Shown: piece after piece, positions 7,381 to 13,664 of the stretch | Layout of the letters: each line of letters starts with the position of its first letter | Position numbering within the stretch: the first letter of the stretch is position 1 | From: Chlamydiota bacterium | GTDB taxonomy: Bacteria; Chlamydiota; Chlamydiia; Chlamydiales; Rhabdochlamydiaceae | Direction of reading: 5' to 3' | Assembly: GCA_027348355.1 (NCBI GenBank) | Contig: DAIEPN010000177.1 | Span: forward strand, 1 to 14,159 | Length of the DNA stretch: 14,159 nucleotides | Position numbers and translations under genes: made by a program | Notes under the pieces: generated by a model | Told to the model about the DNA's origin: nothing | Databases searched by the model: none | Seen by the model: the letters and a program-made list of their open reading frames with translations, nothing else

Positions 7381-8568
7381 ATGTTAAAGAAATCCACTTG
7401 GAAATATTTTTCTCTTTTTACGGCGTTATGCTCTAGCGCTCTGAATGTAAGCTTCGCAGAAGAGGCTCCTGTAGCAAACAACATCGTTTTAGATTCTAGC
7501 ATCCCAGTTCTTGACATGAGCGATTACCAAAATCTCGAAAGAAGGCCCATCTTCATGGAAAAGCTTTCTAACGCATTAAAAGAAGTTGGTTTTTTTGCGA
7601 TCCTCCATCCTGGTGTAGATCCAAAGATCTTAGACTTAGCCTATGACAGAGCTAAAGAGTTCTTTCAACTAGATCAAGTCACTAAAAGAAAAATCTTCCA
7701 TCCTGAACTCAATGGACAAAGGGGCTATATCCCCGGCGAGTCTGCTAAAGGGGCTTCCATTGGTGATTTTAAAGAATTCCTCCATATAGGAAGAGAGCTG
7801 CCGGAAACAGACCTTGCAAGACTTGGAATGCTTCGCAATATCTGGCCGGAAGAGGTAAGCCTGAAAGAGCCACTTATGTCTCTTTACACAACTCTAGAAG
7901 AGCATTTTAGACCCCTCGAAGAAGCAATTTCAACCCTACTTGGAAAACCTGCAAACTATCTCTCTTCTATGACAAAAGAAAGCGTGTCTCTTCTTAGGGC
8001 TATCCATTACTTCCAAAGTCCTCCCTCAGAAGCGTATTGGGCATCTCCTCATACAGATATTAATCTCATCACAATCCTTCCTAGAGCGACAGCAGAAGGG
8101 CTCCAAGTACAAAACAAAAAAGGCGAATGGGTAGATGTAGTCGTTCCGGACGGAGCTTTTATCGTAAATTCTGGTGATATGCTAGAAAATTTGACTAACG
8201 GAATGTTTCGAAGTGGTCCGCACCGTGTTTTAGCAAAACATGACGGATACGAAAGGTTTTCGATGGTACTTTTCATCCACCCAAGACCTACAGTTCGTTT
8301 AGATCCCCTTCCCGAATGCATTGAAAAAACGGGAGGCACTCGTAAATATGCTGATGCAACCGCTTTCGAGCTTTTATCAGAAAGGCTTGTCGATTTAGGG
8401 CTCGCATCAAGACCTCTTATGGAGAACCTTGTTAAAAGCGGACTCATGGAAAGACTGATCGAAGTTAGAAGAGCCAGCCCTAAGGCTATGCAAAAGCTCA
8501 AAGAGGAAGGATTAGCAAGTAGCGCTATGCTACTTGAACTTGAAAAATTGAAAAAGGTATCTAACTAG
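7381..8568 (+). CDS. Exported 2-oxoglutarate/Fe(II)-dependent oxygenase, isopenicillin N synthase family
   Basis: The 395 residues begin with a signal peptide (KK, then a hydrophobic stretch, and a likely cut after SFA at residue 26). The oxygenase starts with IPVLDMSDY (41-49), the N-terminal signature of the DIOX_N domain, then GFFAILHPGVD (70-80) and GQRGYIPGES. The iron ligands are intact: His224 and Asp226 in SPHTD, and His281 in GPHRV. The 2-oxoglutarate-binding pair Arg292 and Ser294 (RFS) is also present. Family members hydroxylate, desaturate or cyclise small molecules using O2, Fe(II) and usually 2-oxoglutarate. The substrate cannot be told from sequence. A helical C-terminal tail (about 315-395) extends beyond the core and is unusual. 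Export to the periplasm or beyond is odd for an enzyme that normally uses cytosolic 2-oxoglutarate. The gene is probably monocistronic. Confidence 0.88.
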   Translation: MLKKSTWKYFSLFTALCSSALNVSFAEEAPVANNIVLDSSIPVLDMSDYQNLERRPIFMEKLSNALKEVGFFAILHPGVDPKILDLAYDRAKEFFQLDQVTKRKIFHPELNGQRGYIPGESAKGASIGDFKEFLHIGRELPETDLARLGMLRNIWPEEVSLKEPLMSLYTTLEEHFRPLEEAISTLLGKPANYLSSMTKESVSLLRAIHYFQSPPSEAYWASPHTDINLITILPRATAEGLQVQNKKGEWVDVVVPDGAFIVNSGDMLENLTNGMFRSGPHRVLAKHDGYERFSMVLFIHPRPTVRLDPLPECIEKTGGTRKYADATAFELLSERLVDLGLASRPLMENLVKSGLMERLIEVRRASPKAMQKLKEEGLASSAMLLELEKLKKVSN

Positions 8569-8580
8569 ATCTATTACGAG

Positions 8581-8607
8581 CTTTCATCCTCTTTACGAGG
8601 ATGAAAG
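8581..8607. terminator. Hairpin between convergent genes, possible bidirectional terminator
   Basis: An 11-bp perfect inverted repeat (CTTTCATCCTC at 8581-8591 and its complement at 8597-8607) has a 5-base loop. It sits between the stop of the oxygenase and the stop of the convergent gene at 8623. There is no long T run on either side, so termination would be imperfect or rely on other factors. Confidence 0.55.
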
Positions 8608-8622
8608 TTCATATTGCCAAAA

Positions 8623-9222
8623 TTACTTAGTAGATAATTTGAATGAGTTTACAAAAGAAGAATAATGGTTCTCATTATAAGTTTGTATCTCACATTCCAT
8701 AGCCATCAAATATAGGCTATTTTTCACCATCATCGCTCTACCTTTGAAATAGACTGTTCCTGTTCGGATCAAAAAGTCTAAAGCTTCATGACCTTCTACA
8801 AGAAGTAGATCTGCAAAAATAAGCTGATTTCCTGGATTGTGATTTAAAACACCATTTAAAAAGCCTTCTAAACTCATACGTGCATACGTTTCGTCGACAA
8901 AATCAGGATATTGTGCAACAAGAAGCATAAAGACAGTTTGCTTATCAAGAGCGGAAATATAGGCATCATAGCGCAAGCTATATCCATCTTCGCTCACATT
9001 CATGTTTTCAGTAACATGCTGTGGAAAATCAGGAAAACTCATCCTACATTTTCCTGATACAGAATGAAATTCCTGCCAATTGATAGCAGCGTCTGAAGCA
9101 GACGCTCTTTTATCAACAGTGGTTTCCGCAGAGGCAATATTTCCCATTGGGACTAAGCACAACGCAGATAAGCTAAGTGACAACATACTTCTCTTAATGA
9201 TTTGAGAAAAACTTTTACCCAT
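8623..9222 (-). CDS. Exported protein of unknown function, 199 aa
   Basis: I do not recognise a named family. The N-terminus is a clear signal peptide: lysine and arginine, a hydrophobic run (residues 13-25), and a likely cut after IASA at residue 32. The mature part contains WQEFHSVSGKCRMSFPDFPQHV (49-70) and ends with a YSSFVNSFKL stretch. The pattern of a 'G-x-C-x-x-x-FP-x-x-P' strand near the start and 'F-x-x-SF' near the end recalls small beta-rich exported domains of the PsbP/DUF1795 type, but this is only a resemblance. Two cysteines (58 and about 177) could form a disulfide in the periplasm. The ribosome site GAGGGG lies seven bases before the ATG. It is convergent with the oxygenase gene, and both products are exported. 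Confidence 0.75.
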   Translation of the reverse strand: MGKSFSQIIKRSMLSLSLSALCLVPMGNIASAETTVDKRASASDAAINWQEFHSVSGKCRMSFPDFPQHVTENMNVSEDGYSLRYDAYISALDKQTVFMLLVAQYPDFVDETYARMSLEGFLNGVLNHNPGNQLIFADLLLVEGHEALDFLIRTGTVYFKGRAMMVKNSLYLMAMECEIQTYNENHYSSFVNSFKLSTK

Positions 9223-9271
9223 AAAATACCCCTCTTACTATTTTTATTAAATCTTCAACCGCTCAAGTCAC

Positions 9272-9298
9272 ATGAAGGCAAAAACCTCTTGCTTTCAT
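9272..9298 (-). terminator. Possible terminator hairpin after the Yip1-domain gene
   Basis: ATGAAGGCAA (9272-9281) pairs with TTGCTTTCAT (9289-9298), with one G-U type mismatch and a 7-base loop. It lies downstream of the Yip1 gene stop and upstream of the next leftward gene. No T run follows, so it is a weak candidate. The 99-base gap must also contain the promoter of the gene at 8623-9222 unless the two are co-transcribed. Confidence 0.35.
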
Positions 9299-9321
9299 CA
9301 TAAAATCTGAATCGGTCGCAC

Positions 9322-9954
9322 CTACTTCATTACAAATCCAATGCTCCAAACAACTACCCCTATAGCTACTACCGGTAGCACAATATTAAGTAGTGCCTTC
9401 CAAGCTGAAAATTTTTGCACTTCCGATAAAGAGAACAGTAGGATGAAAAAAGACCAAATCCCCGCTATGCTCTGAAGAAGAAAAAGTCCGGTCACGAGTA
9501 GCAATTCATTCTGAGTAAAGTTCAAGTATGCGAAGTCGCGATCAAATGCATTCATCCCGAAAAAACTAATCAAAAATGCCCAAACAACAATTTGTGTAGC
9601 ACTTGGAACATTCGACCAGGCTACAGCTGCGCGAACTTGCAGATAAGAGCCCTTTCCCTGAATACATCTTCCAGCTATGTAAAGTAAGCCTGATGTTACA
9701 CTAATTCCCAACATCCCTATAAAAGTCGCAAAAATTACCGCCAGCAGCACAATGAAGCCAACTGGCATCATAAAACCTAGAGAAAAACTTTGCGCAAAGT
9801 GTAGCAGCAGCGGAAAACCATAGATGGCTGACAACACATAGAACCTGTGGCTTGGATCCTTTTCTACAATTTCTCGGATCGTCTCTCTTGGCTTTATCCA
9901 AATGCGTAGCCAGAGAGTTAATTTTCTAAAGTTATGTTCTGAATCTGGTTCCAT
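9322..9954 (-). CDS. Yip1-domain integral membrane protein
   Basis: The 210 residues begin with a short cytosolic part containing IWIKPRETIREIVEKDP (18-34), the usual lead-in of bacterial YIP1-family proteins. About five membrane segments follow (roughly 38-55, two within 62-97, 118-134, 150-175, 186-207). Between the third and fourth segments is GKGSYLQVRAAVAWSNVPSA (100-119), matching the conserved 'G-x-x-F-x-x-x-R-x-x-AWS-x-x-P' loop of the family. Function in bacteria is unknown; the eukaryotic members act in vesicle traffic, but that should not be carried over. GAGGGG lies just upstream of the ATG. It is divergent from the small acidic exported protein across an AT-rich region. Confidence 0.82.
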   Translation of the reverse strand: MEPDSEHNFRKLTLWLRIWIKPRETIREIVEKDPSHRFYVLSAIYGFPLLLHFAQSFSLGFMMPVGFIVLLAVIFATFIGMLGISVTSGLLYIAGRCIQGKGSYLQVRAAVAWSNVPSATQIVVWAFLISFFGMNAFDRDFAYLNFTQNELLLVTGLFLLQSIAGIWSFFILLFSLSEVQKFSAWKALLNIVLPVVAIGVVVWSIGFVMK

Positions 9955-9987
9955 GTTCCCCTCAAGCTACAAACCGCCCGTAGTCTC

Positions 9988-10017
9988 ATAATAATAATTA
10001 TTATTATAACAACGCAA
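9988..10017 (-). promoter_or_regulatory. Candidate promoter of the Yip1-domain gene, overlapping an AT palindrome
   Basis: Read leftward, TTGCGT (10017-10012) and TATTAT (9993-9988) are 18 bases apart. The -10 lies at one end of a perfect 20-bp palindrome of ATA/TAT repeats (9988-10007). The region 9963-10160 is very AT-rich overall. The -35 match is weak (three of six), so this is only a candidate. Confidence 0.35.
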
Positions 10018-10044
10018 TATAATTATTATTAAAATTAAACTTTT

Positions 10045-10073
10045 TTGAATAAAATTAGAATTAATAATAAAAT
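10045..10073 (+). promoter_or_regulatory. Sigma70-type promoter of the small acidic exported protein
   Basis: TTGAAT (10045-10050), 17 bases, then TAAAAT (10068-10073, five of six). Transcription would start near 10080, leaving a leader of about 80 bases. The gene's ribosome site AAGGA is at 10150-10154. Confidence 0.5.
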
Positions 10074-10160
10074 TAAAATAATGGAAAGGAACTACTTGTC
10101 TATAAAATGCCGATCTTGTACTCTTGTTGGCGTAAAAATTCTCTCTAAAAAGGAAAAACT

Positions 10161-10367
10161 ATGAACTACAAACTCATTTTGCTCACTTTAGTTACTATGT
10201 TTGGTGGAACGCTTTCTTATGCTCACGAAACTACAGCCCCATCAACTCTTCCAGCTGAAAGCATGGTATCAGCAGCTCCTGTTCAAAAGGCTGATGACGC
10301 TGATGATGAAGACGAAGACGTAATCATCATGGAAGATGAAAACGAAGACAAAGGCACAAATAACTAA
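10161..10367 (+). CDS. Small acidic exported protein, 68 aa
   Basis: I do not recognise this protein. The first 20 or so residues form a signal peptide (MNYKLILLTLVTMFGG, likely cut after SYA at 21). The mature part of about 47 residues has a low-complexity Ala/Pro/Ser stretch and then an acidic block of Asp and Glu (residues 44-64), broken by VIIM. No cysteines are present. A ribosome site (AAGGA, six bases before the ATG), a plausible promoter and the signal peptide argue that it is a real gene. Short acidic exported proteins can bind cations or basic partners, but no function can be assigned. It is divergent from the Yip1-domain gene and convergent with the TIGR01777 gene. Confidence 0.7.
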   Translation: MNYKLILLTLVTMFGGTLSYAHETTAPSTLPAESMVSAAPVQKADDADDEDEDVIIMEDENEDKGTNN

Positions 10368-10375
10368 TAAATAAC

Positions 10376-10419
10376 ATCTTAGAAGATTTTTTTCGGCCGT
10401 TTACTTACGGTCGAAAAAA
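10376..10419. terminator. Terminator region between convergent genes
   Basis: Two structures overlap. ATCTT-AGA-AGAT followed by seven T residues (10376-10393) is a weak terminator for the rightward small gene. A longer imperfect hairpin pairs TTTTTTCGGCCG (10388-10399) with CGGTCGAAAAAA (10408-10419), with one mismatch. Its 8-base loop contains the stop codon (10401-10403) of the leftward gene. The arrangement suggests a compact shared termination zone. Confidence 0.5.
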
Positions 10420-11765
10420 TTTACAAAATCATCCAATTTAGGATGAAAGAACTCATATCCACTCTGAATCAGTTTCTTCGGATACACCTTTTGATCCGTT
10501 AAAAGAAGCTCATCTGCCATCTGTCCCAAAAACAACTTAAGTAGTCTCTTAGAAATGGTAAGAAAAACCTTTCTGTGATTTTTATTTGCGATCTTTTCTA
10601 TAAATTCTCTCTGCGTCACAGAGTAAGGAGAAGTAAAATTCACAGGCCCCGAAACTTCTTCTTTGTATATAATATGATAGATCCCATAAATGAGATCATC
10701 AATCGAAATCCAACTTACTTTCTGCGCCCCCGTTCCAAGTACAGCTCCCAAACAGACTTTAGCTGCCATTTGCAAACGACTGAATATTCCCTTTGAAGGA
10801 TGAAGTACAAGCCCGAATCTGGTATGAACTACTCGTACCCCCACCTCTTTTAATGTCGCTGCCACCTCTTCCCATTTAGCCGCCACTTCGGATAAAAAAC
10901 CAATACCCTGAGAACTATCCTCTTCTAACACTTCGCCCGGTCTATTTCCATAAAAACCAATCGCTGATGCGCAAATAAACATTTTAGGAGGAGAAGAAAG
11001 TCTGGATAATATTTTCGATAAAAGCCAGGTGTCTCTCGTTCTGCTCAATACAATTTTTTTCTTTTTCGCCTCTGTCCAATACCCGCTTGCAATATTTTCT
11101 CCAGCTAAATGGATGACAACATCAAAACCTTCCCATTTAGAGAGATCTACCTGATCAGAGTCTGGATTCCAATAGATCACACCTGGGCATTCTTTTTTAG
11201 GTGAACGTACTAGACAGGTAACTTCATGACCTCCAAGACGCAAAAAAGTAAGTAGCTCCCGTCCTATCATTCCAGAAGAGCCAGATAGAAGAATTTTTAC
11301 TGGTTTTTGTGGATATGTGCCATAAACCTCTAAATCCTTTTGCAGCCTTTCATGCCTAAAGCGAAAATATGCATGAAGTTCTCGAATCACATATTTAGAA
11401 GCTCCTGGAAAAGGAAGAGAGAAAATCACTTCATCTTCCAGCCTGCAAGAATTTGCATCTACTTTCTCGATATAGTGTCTATGGACAAAAGTTGTAAAAG
11501 GACCTTTGATCTGAAAATCACTAAACTCTTGTCCTTCAATAAAGTCTCTATGCTCAATGATCCATTTTTTTCGAAAAGGACCTATATGCTGCTCTAAAAA
11601 GACCCTAGATCCATTTTTTGGAACATCTCCTTCCCTCTTGATAATTTTTACATTTTCCCAAGGTGGGAGCATCCTTTCCAGCGCTCCCTTTTGAAGATAC
11701 CAAGTAAACACTTCTTTCGCAGGTTTTTGAAAAAGAGAGGAAAATAAAAATCTATGTTTTTTCAT
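10401..11765 (-). CDS. TIGR01777-family protein: SRPBCC domain fused to SDR-type epimerase
   Basis: The 454 residues show three parts. Residues 1-150 form an SRPBCC/START-like ligand-binding domain (FLFSSLFQKPAKEVFTWY, then PFTTFVHRHYIEK). Residues 156-360 form a Rossmann domain of the extended SDR type, with the nucleotide motif GSSGMIG (162-168), VIHLAGENIASGYWT (217-231), SAIGFYGN (267-274) and TRFGLVL. Residues 375-450 form the DUF1731 C-terminal region (MADELLLTDQKVYPKKL). E. coli YfcH and human SDR39U1 are the Rossmann relatives; their substrate is unknown. The expected YxxxK pair is replaced in this family by other residues. The start overlaps the photolyase stop by 14 bp, with GGTGA as ribosome site, so the two are translated from one mRNA. 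It may act in pigment or lipid chemistry, but no substrate is known. Confidence 0.9.
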   Translation of the reverse strand: MKKHRFLFSSLFQKPAKEVFTWYLQKGALERMLPPWENVKIIKREGDVPKNGSRVFLEQHIGPFRKKWIIEHRDFIEGQEFSDFQIKGPFTTFVHRHYIEKVDANSCRLEDEVIFSLPFPGASKYVIRELHAYFRFRHERLQKDLEVYGTYPQKPVKILLSGSSGMIGRELLTFLRLGGHEVTCLVRSPKKECPGVIYWNPDSDQVDLSKWEGFDVVIHLAGENIASGYWTEAKKKKIVLSRTRDTWLLSKILSRLSSPPKMFICASAIGFYGNRPGEVLEEDSSQGIGFLSEVAAKWEEVAATLKEVGVRVVHTRFGLVLHPSKGIFSRLQMAAKVCLGAVLGTGAQKVSWISIDDLIYGIYHIIYKEEVSGPVNFTSPYSVTQREFIEKIANKNHRKVFLTISKRLLKLFLGQMADELLLTDQKVYPKKLIQSGYEFFHPKLDDFVNFFDRK

Positions 11766-13173
11766 GCTTCACCCATGTACGATACTCTTTAAGTGCGTTT
11801 GCCCTCGCTACATCATGATCAACGATAGGAAATGGGTATGTACTGCCTAACTCTATTCCAGCCTTTTTTACCACATCTGAAGGTGCCTTCCAAGGCTTAT
11901 GAATCCACTTGCTGGGTAAAGGGGCAATTTCTGGAACATAGGTTCGTACATAGTCTCCATCTGGATCGAATTTCTCTCCTTGAAGCACTGGATTGAAAAT
12001 ACGAAAGTAAGGAGCAGCATCGGCGCCGCATCCAGCGACCCACTGCCATCCAAGAGTATTATTGGCTAAATCTGCATCAACAAGAGTATCCCAAAACCAT
12101 TGGGCACCTTCTTGCCAGGGGATCATCAGATCTTTCACTAAAAAAGAGGCTACGATCATACGAACACGATTGTGCATCCAACCTGTTTTCCAAAGCTGGC
12201 GCATCCCAGCATCTACAATAGGGTATCCCGTTACCCCTCTTTGCCATTTTTGCAAAAGCCTTGAATTCATTTTCCAAGGAAAAGAATGGAAACTTTTGCG
12301 AAGAGCTTTACTTTCCGTATAGGGAAAAAAATATAAGAGGTGTTGCGCAAATTCTCTCCAAGCAATCTGGCGTAAAAAAGGTTCAGTTTTTGGAATGTCT
12401 TGACTCATATGCAAAACCTGTCGTGGAGAGATTTCTCCAAAATGTAGGTGAGGAGAAAGGTAAGAGCCCCACTCTTCTACCGGATAATCTCTTTTACTCA
12501 CATACTCTTTTACCCTCTTCTTCAAAAATGAGGAAAGTTTAGCTTTTGCATGGGCCTCCCCTATTTTCCAAAATGGAAAAAAATTCTTTTCCCAATGAAT
12601 TTTTGGTAATAGTTGTAGCTTATCTATCGAAACACTGGAAACAGATCCAGAGTAAACTATAAGTTTTTTTGGCGCAGGAAGAGGTGTCCCCAAAGGAAAG
12701 TTTTTTTGGCAAGTTTTCCAAAAGGGGGTAAATACACGATAGGGGGTGTCATCTTTAGAAAGAATTTCTTTCGGGGCAAACCATAAAGAAGCCTGAAAGG
12801 TTTCTACATGATATCCCTCACGTTTACATTTTTTTTCGATTTCTGCATCTCGTTTTATAAAGTAAGGCTCATAGAGCCGATTCCAAAAGATGCTTTTAGC
12901 CCCTGTCTTTTTCATTATAGTAAAAATAACGCTAAAAGGATCTCCCATTTGAATATGGAGAAGACTCCCATGCTTTTGGAGTGAATTATCTAAACTCAGT
13001 AAAGAATGGTGAAGCCATACTTTACTTGCCGCCCCATCTTCCCAAGATCTTTTTTCTGTTTCCCAGATAAAAATAGGAATGATAGGTGATCCTGATTCTC
13101 TAGCAGCTGTAAGAGCTGGATTATCGCTCAGGCGAAGATCTCTTCGAAACCAAACAAGGCAAGGGGACTTCAT
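11752..13173 (-). CDS. phrB: Deoxyribodipyrimidine photolyase (class I CPD type)
   Basis: This enzyme repairs UV-induced cyclobutane pyrimidine dimers using blue light and reduced FAD. The 473 residues begin with the Rossmann antenna domain (LVWFRRDLRLSDNPAL, 6-21), followed by the helical FAD domain: SPHLHFGEISPRQV (240-253), WREF (272-275), WMHNRVRM (332-339), and DADLANNTLGWQWVAGCG (366-383) then YFRIFNP (389-395). Glu274 is at the position of the CPD-contacting Glu of the E. coli enzyme, and Trp310, Trp359 (or Trp361) and Trp378 can supply the electron chain. This supports a CPD photolyase over a cryptochrome. The ATG has AAGGTG upstream. A strong terminator lies just upstream of the gene, leaving only about 30 bases for a promoter; I see no good one. 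It overlaps the TIGR01777 gene. Confidence 0.94.
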   Translation of the reverse strand: MKSPCLVWFRRDLRLSDNPALTAARESGSPIIPIFIWETEKRSWEDGAASKVWLHHSLLSLDNSLQKHGSLLHIQMGDPFSVIFTIMKKTGAKSIFWNRLYEPYFIKRDAEIEKKCKREGYHVETFQASLWFAPKEILSKDDTPYRVFTPFWKTCQKNFPLGTPLPAPKKLIVYSGSVSSVSIDKLQLLPKIHWEKNFFPFWKIGEAHAKAKLSSFLKKRVKEYVSKRDYPVEEWGSYLSPHLHFGEISPRQVLHMSQDIPKTEPFLRQIAWREFAQHLLYFFPYTESKALRKSFHSFPWKMNSRLLQKWQRGVTGYPIVDAGMRQLWKTGWMHNRVRMIVASFLVKDLMIPWQEGAQWFWDTLVDADLANNTLGWQWVAGCGADAAPYFRIFNPVLQGEKFDPDGDYVRTYVPEIAPLPSKWIHKPWKAPSDVVKKAGIELGSTYPFPIVDHDVARANALKEYRTWVKHEKT

Positions 13174-13198
13174 ATTGCACCTTAACTCGCAGATAGTG

Positions 13199-13234
13199 AA
13201 AAAAAGAAGCGTAAATAGAATTCTATTTACGCTT
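13199..13234 (-). terminator. Strong Rho-independent terminator after the DUF378 gene
   Basis: A perfect 28-bp palindrome (13207-13234, 14-base arms meeting at GAATTC) is followed on the minus strand by C and then seven T residues (the A run at 13199-13205). It ends leftward transcription about 40 bases beyond the DUF378 stop, so the photolyase gene should need its own promoter or read-through. Confidence 0.85.
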
Positions 13235-13274
13235 AAAAATTATGACTGCTAAAGAAAGCTTCATTTACTTTCCA

Positions 13275-13541
13275 TTACATTTTGCAGCTACCTTGACCGC
13301 CTTTATCGCAAGAATTAGATTTGCAGCAGCATTCGTTGCAGCAAATTACTTTGCATCGACCCAAAAAGCGTAAGCTCCAAAGACCGCCAAGACCTATAAT
13401 TGAATACACAACTCGGCTCACGCCCGTTGTATTGCCACCAAATAAATAGGCAACTAAATCAAACTGAAAAAAGCCCCAAAGGCCCCAGTTGATAGCGCCG
13501 ACAATGATTAACAATAAAGAAATAACATTGAGTGCTTTCAT
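13275..13541 (-). CDS. DUF378 membrane protein with cysteine-rich tail
   Basis: The 88 residues begin with the DUF378 domain: two membrane segments (about 4-24 and 41-60), INWGLWGFFQFDLVAYLFGG (17-36) and SRVVYSIIGLGGLW. DUF378 proteins are small inner-membrane proteins of unknown role. After residue 61 comes a hydrophilic tail with eight cysteines in 26 residues (63, 67, 68, 71, 72, 73, 78, 86) and several lysines; this is not part of the usual domain. If the tail is cytosolic it could bind metal; if outside, it could form disulfides, which are important in chlamydial envelopes. AGGAG and AGG lie upstream of the ATG. It has its own promoter and terminator. Confidence 0.85.
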   Translation of the reverse strand: MKALNVISLLLIIVGAINWGLWGFFQFDLVAYLFGGNTTGVSRVVYSIIGLGGLWSLRFLGRCKVICCNECCCKSNSCDKGGQGSCKM

Positions 13542-13597
13542 AAACCTATCTCCTAGTTTGAAAGGACATAAAAAAACAGTCCTATCTTCTTAGTTTC

Positions 13598-13626
13598 ATC
13601 GTAAAACATTAAATTGGATTTGTCAT
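13598..13626 (-). promoter_or_regulatory. Sigma70-type promoter of the DUF378 gene
   Basis: Read leftward, ATGACA (13626-13621, five of six to TTGACA), a 17-base spacer, and TACGAT (13603-13598, four of six) form a good promoter. The start would be near 13591, giving a leader of about 50 bases. It lies just after the terminator of the upstream gene, consistent with separate transcription. Confidence 0.55.
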
Positions 13627-13637
13627 TACATTTTTTG

Positions 13638-13664
13638 AAAAATAGAAAGCTTTGCTTTTCTATT
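13638..13664 (-). terminator. Terminator of the BPL_N gene
   Basis: On the minus strand AATAGAAAAGC pairs with GCTTTCTATT (one bulged A, three-base loop) and is followed by more T residues (A run at 13638-13642). The first stem arm begins inside the stop codon at 13663-13665. This is a compact intrinsic terminator. Confidence 0.6.

Noticed and set aside
8049..8501. A 150-residue minus-strand frame opposite the oxygenase
   Set aside because: It covers the conserved iron-ligand region of the oxygenase in antisense and shows no protein family features.
12062..12542. Open frames on the plus strand opposite the photolyase
   Set aside because: They lie entirely over a well-conserved gene, with no ribosome site or recognisable product, so they are antisense shadows.
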